Source: an uncultured Lachnospiraceae bacterium (GTDB taxonomy: Bacteria; Bacillota_A; Clostridia; Lachnospirales; Lachnospiraceae). Taken from it: a stretch of DNA of 15,074 nucleotides. How positions within the stretch are numbered: the first letter of the stretch is position 1; every line of letters starts with the position of its first letter. A program made the position numbers and the translations under genes. The stretch spans positions 1 to 15,074 of the forward strand of contig CAJUQU010000074.1 in the NCBI GenBank assembly GCA_910588595.1. Direction: 5' to 3'. This document shows, piece after piece, positions 1 to 5,669 of this stretch. The notes below the pieces were generated by a model. It was not told the origin of the DNA. It saw nothing but the letters and a program-made list of their open reading frames with translations, and did no database searches.

Positions 1-19
1 CCCGGAGGGGTAAAATGTA

Positions 20-42
20 AACCCCCATTTGAAATGGGGGTT
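20..42. repeat. Perfect 23-bp palindrome upstream of the receiver gene
   Basis: Two 11-nt arms, AACCCCCATTT (20-30) and AAATGGGGGTT (32-42), are exact reverse complements around a single central G. As RNA this would fold into a stem capped by the central bases. No run of T follows on the + strand, so it is a poor intrinsic terminator. It could be the 3' end structure of an upstream gene outside the window, or a leader hairpin of the receiver gene. The function is not decided by the sequence. Confidence 0.6.
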
Positions 43-63
43 GCTAACTTAGAAAGAAAGCAT

Positions 64-69
64 AGGAGG
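64..69 (+). promoter_or_regulatory. Shine-Dalgarno site fixing the receiver start
   Basis: AGGAGG lies 6 nt before the ATG at 76. It decides the start, because the reading frame is open back to the window edge and also contains an earlier ATG at 34 that sits inside the palindrome and has no ribosome binding site. Confidence 0.8.
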
Positions 70-75
70 CAGGTT

Positions 76-471
76 ATGAGGATATTGATAGCGGAAGATG
101 ATTTTGCCAGCAGAAAGGCAATCTTAAAATTTTTGTCGGAATATGGCGAGTGCGATGTCACTGTTGACGGTATGGAGGCGATCGATGCCTTTATGATGGC
201 GCTTGAGGAGGAGGATCCGTATGATTTGATCTGTCTGGATGTGATGATGCCGGTCATGGACGGATACCAGGCGCTCAAGAACATACGCGATATCGAGAGG
301 GAACATCATGTGGCGCCGGATCAGCAGGCAAAGGTGATCATGACGACAGCGCTCAATGAGGAGAAAAATGTCAAAAAAGCGTTTGAGTTGGGCTGTACAG
401 TGTACTGTGCGAAGCCGATCGATGTGGAAAAATTGAGGGGCACACTTGTAAAGCTCGGATTAACTTCATAA
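76..471 (+). CDS. Stand-alone response-regulator receiver (CheY-like)
   Basis: 131-residue protein made of one receiver domain and no output domain. The acidic pocket is E7-D8-D9, the predicted phospho-acceptor is D55 (LDVMMP), the switch threonine is T91 and the conserved lysine is K113 followed by proline. All residues needed for phosphorylation are therefore present. Such single-domain regulators act by binding a partner when phosphorylated, as CheY does at the flagellar motor, or by relaying phosphate. The next genes encode CheW, a histidine kinase and a receiver-HD-GYP protein, so a role in the same pathway is likely; the downstream kinase is the obvious candidate donor. The frame is open upstream to base 1, so fusion to a longer protein cannot be strictly excluded. 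The AGGAGG site at 64-69 argues for the start chosen here. The gene ends 36 nt before cheW. It is not a proven CheY and could be a phosphate sink. Confidence 0.88.
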   Translation: MRILIAEDDFASRKAILKFLSEYGECDVTVDGMEAIDAFMMALEEEDPYDLICLDVMMPVMDGYQALKNIRDIEREHHVAPDQQAKVIMTTALNEEKNVKKAFELGCTVYCAKPIDVEKLRGTLVKLGLTS

Positions 472-507
472 ATGTAATTGCGAAGAGATTAAGGGGGACG
501 ATTTTGC

Positions 508-1023
508 ATGGAAGAAAAAACAGAAATGCTTGAGGGCGTGGGGCTGGAAGATACCCGTCAGGGGAAATATATGACTTTCTGTATCGGAAGCGATGTTTTT
601 GGCATAGAGCTCAAGTACGTGAATGAGATCATACAGATGCAGGCGATAGCGCCGATTCCCGAGGTGGAGCATTTTATCAAAGGATTGATCAACCTGAGAG
701 GTAAGATCATACCGGTGATCGATGTGGCGGACCGGTTCGGAAAAGAACTTTTTGAGTACAACGACCGGACCTGCATTATAGTTGTCGATGTTCAGGGGGT
801 TACAGTGGGACTGATCGTACAGACGATCTCAGAAGTTGTGTCGATCGAGGAGGAGGACATCTTACCGCCGCCTAGTGTGTCAAAGACAAATGCCCAGGCA
901 AAATTTATCCGCGGAATCGGAAAGATTGGCGACAGTGTTAAGCTTTTGCTGGATCCTGTGAAACTGTTGAGCGATGAGTCGCTTGATTTTACGGAGAAGC
1001 AGGAGGAGGAAGAGGAAGAATAA
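508..1023 (+). CDS. cheW: CheW-type chemotaxis coupling protein
   Basis: 171-residue cytoplasmic protein with a CheW domain over about residues 18-160. The family hallmark is clear: a glycine-leucine-INLRG-KIIPVID stretch around residues 59-72, with N62-L63-R64-G65 at its centre. CheW bridges chemoreceptors and the CheA kinase in polar signalling arrays. It has no enzymatic activity. The start is ATG 508, with AAGGGGG at 491-497 about 10 nt upstream. The C-terminus ends in a run of six or more glutamates whose GAG/GAA codons also form a purine-rich ribosome binding site for the next gene, which begins directly after the stop codon. The context is unusual in that no CheA, receptor or other chemotaxis gene is visible nearby. 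It is therefore an auxiliary CheW that may couple receptors to the adjacent kinase or receiver proteins. Confidence 0.93.
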   Translation: MEEKTEMLEGVGLEDTRQGKYMTFCIGSDVFGIELKYVNEIIQMQAIAPIPEVEHFIKGLINLRGKIIPVIDVADRFGKELFEYNDRTCIIVVDVQGVTVGLIVQTISEVVSIEEEDILPPPSVSKTNAQAKFIRGIGKIGDSVKLLLDPVKLLSDESLDFTEKQEEEEEE

Positions 1024-2484
1024 ATGCAGGAAAACCGGGAAGAATTTTTTTATTATGTTTTGAATCACAGTCAGGAATGTATCATCAAATATGATTCCCG
1101 CGGAAGCATAGATTATTGTAATGACAGACTTCTTGAGCTCACAGGCTACGGTGCAGGTGAGCTTATTGGCGCATTCATTGGAGAACTGATCCAGAATGTA
1201 TTTGTGATCGAGGGCGGACATGTCGGACTGGCAGAGGAGTACAAGGATACAGAGGTGATAGAAACTGTGCTGTATCGAAAGAACAAAACCTGTTTTCCGG
1301 TGGAGATCACGGTGGCATCCGGGGTTCTTAATGGTGCGGAAGTCATGATCTGTACCGCTGTGGATATGACGCGTTACAAAGAGAGCATCAGAAAAGTGGA
1401 AGAGACCACGATACAGATGCAGGAATCCATGAAAGCCAGGGATGCCTTTGTCGCGAATGTCACTCATGAGCTGCGTACACCTGTAAATGGGATCAAGGGT
1501 CATGCGGAGATCCTAATGGAGCAGGAGCAGGATTTTCAGAAGACGAATTATCTCAAGATGATACTGGACTGCTGTTCGACCATGGAGGGGATCATCAACA
1601 ATATCCTTGATTTTTCCAAGCTCGAGGCAGGCAAGTTTCAGATAGATGAAAAGCCGTTTTCATTTTATGACTTTATCTCTAAAATGGAAAAAATGTTCAA
1701 TATGCTCACGATGCGGAAAGGACTTCGGTTCACACTCAATGTCGCGCAGGAGATTCCGGACAAAGTGATCGGTGATGAGCTGCGGCTGACACAGATCTTG
1801 AACAATTTGGTATCCAATGCGGTCAAATTTACAGATCAGGGGTATGTCGGTGTCGAGATCGCATTGAACACGAGGATCAATGATGAGGTGGAATTGTTCT
1901 TCATGGTGGTGGATACTGGTATCGGTCTCTCGCCGGAGGATAAAGATAAGCTGTTCAAGAGCTTCTCACAGGCAGATGCGTCCATCACCAGAAAATTCGG
2001 CGGCACCGGTCTTGGGCTTGCCATCACAAAGGAACTTGTGACCATGATGCACGGCAAGGTCTGGGCGGAAGGCGAGAAGGGAAAAGGTTCCACGTTCTCC
2101 TTCACGATCAGGCTAAAGACAGAGCACACACAGGATGCCGTGGAGCAGGAGCCTTCTATTAGAAAGTGGAAGTATTCCAATAACCTTAATAAAATGGCAG
2201 GCGAACAGGATCTGATGAATGAGCTGGGAAGCGAGATAAACATCAGGGAGTTGAAGAAATATTTCGAAAAGCTCAATATCAGTATGGATATGGAGAACTG
2301 GCAGAAAGCGGAGAGTTTTGCGACAACGTTGAAACAGCTGGTGAGCAAAGGTTCTAAGGATCTGCAGCGCCTGATGTTTCGGATGGAGATGGCGATCAGA
2401 AAGTCGGACTGTGATAAGGCCAGGGAGTATGCCCAGAAGGTAAAAGACCAGCTTATACTTGAAATAGAAGGTTTTGAGATATAA
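1024..2484 (+). CDS. Soluble PAS-domain sensor histidine kinase with degenerate Hpt-like tail
   Basis: 486 residues with no membrane segment, so predicted cytoplasmic. Domains in order: PAS sensor (about 6-118), short coiled linker, HisKA dimerisation domain with phospho-acceptor H148 in HELRTP, then an HATPase_c catalytic domain. The catalytic domain has N-box N261/N265, G1 box D297-TGIGL, F-box FKSF at 311-314 and G2 box GGTGLGL at 326-332. All catalytic boxes look intact, so active autophosphorylation is expected. Residues 400-480 are helical and align by eye with Hpt domains, but the AHTLKG signature reads ATTLKQ (433-438), with threonine at the histidine position. The gene starts at the base after the cheW stop codon, so translation is very probably coupled. 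Likely partners are the two receiver proteins encoded on either side. The PAS ligand cannot be read from the sequence. Confidence 0.92.
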   Translation: MQENREEFFYYVLNHSQECIIKYDSRGSIDYCNDRLLELTGYGAGELIGAFIGELIQNVFVIEGGHVGLAEEYKDTEVIETVLYRKNKTCFPVEITVASGVLNGAEVMICTAVDMTRYKESIRKVEETTIQMQESMKARDAFVANVTHELRTPVNGIKGHAEILMEQEQDFQKTNYLKMILDCCSTMEGIINNILDFSKLEAGKFQIDEKPFSFYDFISKMEKMFNMLTMRKGLRFTLNVAQEIPDKVIGDELRLTQILNNLVSNAVKFTDQGYVGVEIALNTRINDEVELFFMVVDTGIGLSPEDKDKLFKSFSQADASITRKFGGTGLGLAITKELVTMMHGKVWAEGEKGKGSTFSFTIRLKTEHTQDAVEQEPSIRKWKYSNNLNKMAGEQDLMNELGSEINIRELKKYFEKLNISMDMENWQKAESFATTLKQLVSKGSKDLQRLMFRMEMAIRKSDCDKAREYAQKVKDQLILEIEGFEI

Positions 2485-2520
2485 GCTGTGCGATAATAGA
2501 TTTAAGGAGTTTGGACAACA

Positions 2521-3606
2521 ATGAATAAAGCATCACAAAATGACAGCGACATTAAAATACTTGTGGTGGATGATGTCGAGGTAAATCTTATCATTCTCGA
2601 GGAAATCATCAAAAACATGGGGTATGAGGCATTGCTGGCACAGAGTGTGAAGGAAGCACTGGAAATCATTGAGAACAGTGATGATCTGCCAAGAGTGATC
2701 TTGTCGGATATTTCCATGCCTGAGACCGATGGGTTTACGTTCTGCTCCATGTTGAAAAATGATCCGTACACAAAGGATATCCCGGTGATCTTCATATCGG
2801 CGATGGACACGGCTTCGGATCTAAGCAAGGGTTTTGAGCTCGGTGCAGTCGACTATATTCCAAAGCGCTTTGTGAAGACGGAAGTGGAGATGCGCATCTC
2901 CACACATCTGAAGATCTACACGATGCAGAAGGATCTGGAGGAAAATAACAGACAGTTGAATCTGGTGGTCGCACGCCAGATGGAGAAGCTTCGGATCGAG
3001 CAGAAAAATATCATGACAGCGCTGGCAAGGCTTGTGGAGAGCAGGGAAAATGTGTCAGGTTCCCACTATAAAAACATACTGTACAACAGCAGGATCCTCG
3101 CAGAGGGAATGCAGCTTTACCCCAAGTTCGAGGAGGAAGTGACAGATGACTTCATCGACACGATCGAGTCGAGTGCAGGGCTTCACGATATCGGCAAGCT
3201 CATGATACCGGATCATATCCTGCTCAAGAATGCACCTTTGGATGAGGAGGAGCGCAAGATCATGAGCACCCACGCAGAACTCGGTGCAAAAACGCTGATG
3301 GATATCTACGGGGGCGTGGAAAAGAATGATTTTATTGATATGGCGATCGACATTGCGTGGTATCATCACGAGTGCTGGGACGGTTCGGGTTATCCCAAGG
3401 GTCTCAAAGGTGATGCGATACCGCTTTCAGCCCGCATTGTGAAAGTCGTGGACGTGTTTGATGCCATGATCAGTGAGCGGCGTTACAAAAAACCGATCTC
3501 GTTGGAACAGACGCTTACATATATGCAGGAGAAAGCTGGCAGTATCTTCGATCCTGACATCATCCGCGTGTTTATGAGGATCTATCGGAACTTCAAAGGG
3601 ATCTGA
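2521..3606 (+). CDS. Response regulator with HD-GYP cyclic-di-GMP phosphodiesterase domain (RpfG-like)
   Basis: 361 residues. An N-terminal receiver (about 11-130) has acidic pocket D17-D18, phospho-acceptor D63, switch S93 and lysine K115. A helical linker (about 130-165) leads to an HD-GYP domain (about 165-355). Metal and catalytic residues are present: H222-D223 with K226 (HDIGK), H251, H282-H283, the DGSGYP motif at 287-292, and D311. HD-GYP enzymes hydrolyse cyclic-di-GMP to pGpG or GMP, typically favouring motility over a sessile state. Phosphorylation of the receiver probably controls activity, with the upstream kinase as likely donor. AAGGAG at 2504-2509 lies 11 nt before the ATG, and 36 nt separate it from the kinase gene. 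One oddity is that the lysine of the receiver is followed by arginine where most receivers have proline. The domain call is firm; the substrate is inferred from the family. Confidence 0.93.
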   Translation: MNKASQNDSDIKILVVDDVEVNLIILEEIIKNMGYEALLAQSVKEALEIIENSDDLPRVILSDISMPETDGFTFCSMLKNDPYTKDIPVIFISAMDTASDLSKGFELGAVDYIPKRFVKTEVEMRISTHLKIYTMQKDLEENNRQLNLVVARQMEKLRIEQKNIMTALARLVESRENVSGSHYKNILYNSRILAEGMQLYPKFEEEVTDDFIDTIESSAGLHDIGKLMIPDHILLKNAPLDEEERKIMSTHAELGAKTLMDIYGGVEKNDFIDMAIDIAWYHHECWDGSGYPKGLKGDAIPLSARIVKVVDVFDAMISERRYKKPISLEQTLTYMQEKAGSIFDPDIIRVFMRIYRNFKGI

Positions 3607-3613
3607 TACAGCA

Positions 3614-3642
3614 TTGAAATAAAATGACAGTTTAGTTAAAAT
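3614..3642 (+). promoter_or_regulatory. Candidate sigma-A-like promoter between the HD-GYP and SASP genes
   Basis: TTGAAA (3614-3619), a 17-nt spacer and TAAAAT (3637-3642) each match the vegetative consensus at five of six positions. The region is AT-rich, so chance is possible. Spore proteins are normally made only in the forespore, which makes the downstream sigma-G-like site the better candidate. Confidence 0.3.
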
Positions 3643-3649
3643 ATACCAT

Positions 3650-3678
3650 TCATAAAACTTTTCACTCCGTTAATACTA
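3650..3678 (+). promoter_or_regulatory. Candidate forespore sigma-G promoter for the SASP gene
   Basis: TCATA (3650-3654), a 17-nt spacer and AATACTA (3672-3678) each differ at one position from the known sigma-G pattern (GHATR and CATNHTA, spacing 17-18). Transcription would begin near 3685, about 79 nt before the SASP start codon. SASP genes are classic sigma-G targets, so the match in this position is meaningful, though made by eye. Confidence 0.5.
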
Positions 3679-3683
3679 GGATT

Positions 3684-3709
3684 AAGATAAGCGACAAAAA
3701 GCTTGTCTT
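3684..3709 (+). other. Stem-loop at the predicted 5' end of the SASP mRNA
   Basis: AAGATAAGC (3684-3692) pairs over 9 positions with GCTTGTCTT (3701-3709), including one G-U pair, around an 8-nt A-rich loop. It begins almost exactly at the start site predicted from the sigma-G-like promoter. A stem-loop at the 5' end can protect an mRNA from decay. A weak terminator for the HD-GYP transcript is the alternative, but the following bases are not a clean T run. Confidence 0.45.
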
Positions 3710-3763
3710 TCAAAATAGATTTGTTATAGAGAGCAAAAATTGATTAACGGAGGTAAAAAAATT

Positions 3764-3967
3764 ATGGCATCACAGAGTAGATCAAACAGAGTAGAAGTTC
3801 CAGAGGCAAAGGCGGCAATGGACCGTTTTAAGACTGAGGTTGCATCAGAGCTTGGTGTGAACTTAAAGGAAGGTTACAACGGCGATCTCACATCACGCGA
3901 GGCAGGAAGCATCGGCGGCGAGATGGTTCGTAGAATGGTAAAGAGCTACGAGGAGTCTTTAAAATAA
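3764..3967 (+). CDS. Alpha/beta-type small acid-soluble spore protein (SASP)
   Basis: 67-residue protein. The family core is plain: EAKAAMDRFKTEVASELGV (residues 14-32), including the TEVASEL stretch that matches the cleavage site of the germination protease GPR. A C-terminal SREAGSIGGEMVRRMV segment (residues 44-59) resembles the second conserved block of the family. These proteins coat spore DNA, force an A-like conformation, protect it from UV and heat, and supply amino acids on germination. The ATG at 3764 is preceded by GGAGG at 3749-3753; an in-frame TTG at 3740 lies before that site and is rejected. The gene appears to be its own transcription unit, with a sigma-G-like promoter upstream and a strong terminator after it. 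It is good evidence that the organism forms endospores. Which paralogue it is cannot be told. Confidence 0.95.
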   Translation: MASQSRSNRVEVPEAKAAMDRFKTEVASELGVNLKEGYNGDLTSREAGSIGGEMVRRMVKSYEESLK

Positions 3968-3986
3968 GACAGAGCCAAAGGGCAGG

Positions 3987-4021
3987 ATGGGATGCAGTTT
4001 TGATACTGCATCCCATTTTTT
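3987..4021 (+). terminator. Rho-independent terminator of the SASP gene
   Basis: A 12-bp perfect stem, ATGGGATGCAGT (3987-3998) with ACTGCATCCCAT (4005-4016), closes a 6-nt loop and is followed directly by five T (4017-4021). It starts 20 nt after the stop codon, the standard arrangement for an intrinsic terminator. Confidence 0.93.
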
Positions 4022-4092
4022 GTCTGTTCTGCATTTTTTCATACTTTTTTTCGCAGTTTTCTAAAATTTTTCTTTTATTTTCAAGAAGCCTA

Positions 4093-4101
4093 TGCTATAA
4101 T
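4093..4101 (+). promoter_or_regulatory. Extended -10 promoter for tig
   Basis: TGC-TATAAT (4093-4101) is a perfect -10 hexamer preceded by the TGn extension. No good -35 exists at 16-18 nt upstream, which extended -10 promoters tolerate. Transcription would start near 4108 and give a leader of about 134 nt. A weaker second candidate, TTGTAT (4149-4154) with TAAAAT (4172-4177), lies inside this leader. Confidence 0.65.
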
Positions 4102-4113
4102 AAAAAACGATTG

Positions 4114-4141
4114 GTAACTGTCGGTAGTTACAGGGGACAGT
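4114..4141 (+). other. Two overlapping, mutually exclusive hairpins in the tig leader
   Basis: GTAACT (4114-4119) pairs with AGTTAC (4126-4131). The overlapping ACTGTC (4117-4122) pairs with GACAGT (4136-4141). Both stems need bases 4117-4119, so only one can form at a time. The stems are short (6 bp), so chance cannot be excluded. No known riboswitch class is recognised. Confidence 0.35.
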
Positions 4142-4196
4142 GTACGGATTGTATGCTGAAATAGTTCAATATAAAATATATTCATGGCAGGCATGA

Positions 4197-4224
4197 TTGC
4201 ATGATATGCATTGCATGATATGCA
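4197..4224 (+). repeat. Perfect tandem duplication of a 14-bp palindromic unit before tig
   Basis: TTGCATGATATGCA occurs twice without a gap (4197-4210 and 4211-4224), after a partial copy GCATGA at 4191-4196. Each unit holds an inverted repeat, TGCAT-GAT-ATGCA. The second unit ends directly against the AAGGAGG ribosome binding site of tig (4224-4230), so folding or protein binding here could change access to that site. Confidence 0.85.
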
Positions 4225-4241
4225 AGGAGGAAATGAAACAA

Positions 4242-5528
4242 ATGAGTTTACAGGTAGAAAAATTAGAGGGAAATATGGCGAAGCTTACGATAGAAGCGTC
4301 AGCTGAGGATTTTGAGCAGGCGATCGAGAAAGCTTACCAGAAGAATAAGAATAAGCTGAGTATTCCGGGATTCCGCAAGGGAAAAGTTCCCCGCAAAATG
4401 ATCGAACAAATGTATGGCAAAGAGATTTTTTATGAGGACGCTGCAAACATTGTGATTCCTTCTGCCTACGCAAAGGCCGTGGATGAGTGCACAGAGGAGA
4501 TCGTTTCACAGCCTGAGATCGATGTCGTGCAGGCAGAGTCAGGAAAGCCGTTTATCTTTACGGCAGAGGTGGCGTTAAAGCCGGATGTCACACTTGGAAA
4601 GTACAAAGGCATTGAGATCGATAAGGCAGATACAACTGTCACGGATGAGGAGATCGATGCAGCCCTTGACAAGGAGCGGGAGAACAATGCAAGGACGATC
4701 TCTGTTGAGGACAGGGCTGTCAAAGATGGCGATATGGCAGTGATCGATTATGAAGGTTTTGTTGACGGTGAGGCGTTTGATGGCGGAAAGGGCGATAATT
4801 ATCCTCTTACGATCGGCTCTAATACTTTTATCCCGGGATTCGAGGAGCAGCTCATCGGCGCTGAGCTCGACAAGGAAGTGGAAGTAAATGTTACATTTCC
4901 TGAGGATTATCAGGAGTCCACACTGGCAGGAAAACCGGCTGTGTTCAAGTGCACAGTCAGGGAGATCAAGGAGAAGGAGCTGCCGGAGCTTGATGATGAG
5001 TTCGCAAGTGAGGTTTCTGAGTTTGATACCCTGGCAGAATACCGGGAGGACGTGAAGAAGACTCTGATCGAGAAGAAGGAAGAGGAAGCCAAGGCTGAGA
5101 AGGAAGATAAGGTCATAGAGGCGATCATTGCAGATGCGCAGATGGACATTCCTGAGGCAATGCTTGCGACACAGCAGCGCTCGATGGCAGATGATTTTGC
5201 GCAGAGGATCCAGATGCAGGGTCTTTCGATCGACCAGTATTTCCAGTTTACAGGTCTCACAAAGGCGGCATTCTTAGAGCAGCTCAAACCACAGGCAGAG
5301 CAGCGGATCAAGACAAGACTGGTGCTCGAGGCAGTGGCGAAGGCAGAGAACATAGAGGTGAGCGAGGAGGAATACACGGCTGAGATCAAGAAGATGGCAG
5401 AGGCTTACCACATGGATGAGGACAAGGTCAAAGAGATGATCGGCGATTTCGAGCAGAGGTCCATCAAGGAAGATATCCGTGTCAAGAAAGCACTGGATCT
5501 GGCTGTGGAGAATGCGATAGAGAAATAA
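4242..5528 (+). CDS. tig: Trigger factor, ribosome-bound chaperone and peptidyl-prolyl isomerase
   Basis: 428 residues, the usual family length. The N-terminal ribosome-binding domain carries the signature GFRKGKVP (residues 43-50), which docks on ribosomal protein L23 at the exit tunnel. An FKBP-type isomerase domain spans about 157-242, followed by the long helical C-terminal chaperone arms (about 250-425). The protein shields nascent chains and helps their folding. The start ATG 4242 (MSLQVEKL) lies 11 nt after AGGAGG (4225-4230). An in-frame ATG at 4233 is only 2 nt from that site, and a TTG at 4197 lies in the tandem repeat; both are less likely. It is followed by clpP, clpX and lon, the standard quality-control cluster of Firmicutes. 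No clear terminator separates it from clpP, only a long inverted repeat, so partial read-through is possible. Confidence 0.97.
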   Translation: MSLQVEKLEGNMAKLTIEASAEDFEQAIEKAYQKNKNKLSIPGFRKGKVPRKMIEQMYGKEIFYEDAANIVIPSAYAKAVDECTEEIVSQPEIDVVQAESGKPFIFTAEVALKPDVTLGKYKGIEIDKADTTVTDEEIDAALDKERENNARTISVEDRAVKDGDMAVIDYEGFVDGEAFDGGKGDNYPLTIGSNTFIPGFEEQLIGAELDKEVEVNVTFPEDYQESTLAGKPAVFKCTVREIKEKELPELDDEFASEVSEFDTLAEYREDVKKTLIEKKEEEAKAEKEDKVIEAIIADAQMDIPEAMLATQQRSMADDFAQRIQMQGLSIDQYFQFTGLTKAAFLEQLKPQAEQRIKTRLVLEAVAKAENIEVSEEEYTAEIKKMAEAYHMDEDKVKEMIGDFEQRSIKEDIRVKKALDLAVENAIEK

Positions 5529-5581
5529 GTTCCTGCTCAGATGCCAGCGAAATAGTGAAAATAGAATATAATATATTAAAA

Positions 5582-5624
5582 AAATATAATAATTGTGCGT
5601 AGTATTTGCACAATTATTATATTT
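5582..5624. repeat. 17-bp perfect inverted repeat with 9-nt spacer in the tig-clpP gap
   Basis: The arm at 5582-5598 (ending ATTGTGC) and the arm at 5608-5624 (beginning GCACAAT) are exact reverse complements around GTAGTATTT. The right arm contains the -35 of a candidate clpP promoter, so an operator is possible. As RNA it would make a strong but AT-rich stem that could weakly terminate tig transcripts. On the minus strand it would be followed by a run of T, but no minus-strand gene is present to use it. Confidence 0.9.
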
Positions 5625-5634
5625 GCGTTATACT
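5606..5634 (+). promoter_or_regulatory. Candidate sigma-A promoter for clpP
   Basis: TATACT (5629-5634) matches the -10 consensus at five of six positions. It sits 17 nt after TTGCAC (5606-5611), which keeps only the TTG of the -35. The start would fall near 5641, giving a short leader of about 29 nt that contains the ribosome binding site. The weak -35 overlaps the long inverted repeat. Confidence 0.45.
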
Positions 5635-5669
5635 GGATTTTAGTAGTATGCAGAGCGGAGGTAAAAACC

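Noticed and set aside
5..20. GGAGGGG followed by ATG-TAA (15-20), looking like a start-stop element
   Set aside because: It is at the window edge and more likely the end of an upstream gene; one start codon followed by stop is common by chance.
34..75. N-terminal extension of the receiver protein from ATG 34, or a fusion reaching back to base 1
   Set aside because: The ATG at 34 is inside the palindrome without a ribosome binding site, and AGGAGG at 64-69 fits ATG 76, where the receiver fold begins.
4197..4241. Cysteine- and methionine-rich 15-residue extension of trigger factor from TTG 4197
   Set aside because: It is encoded by the tandem repeat and lies mostly before the ribosome binding site; trigger factors begin at MSLQVEKL-type sequence.
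5582..5624. CIRCE element (HrcA operator) before clpP
   Set aside because: Only the 9-nt spacing agrees; the arms do not match TTAGCACTC/GAGTGCTAA.
5595..5669. Hydrophobic, signal-peptide-like 25-residue extension of ClpP from ATG 5595
   Set aside because: The frame runs through the inverted repeat and the candidate promoter; GGAGGT at 5657-5662 fits ATG 5670, and ClpP is cytosolic.
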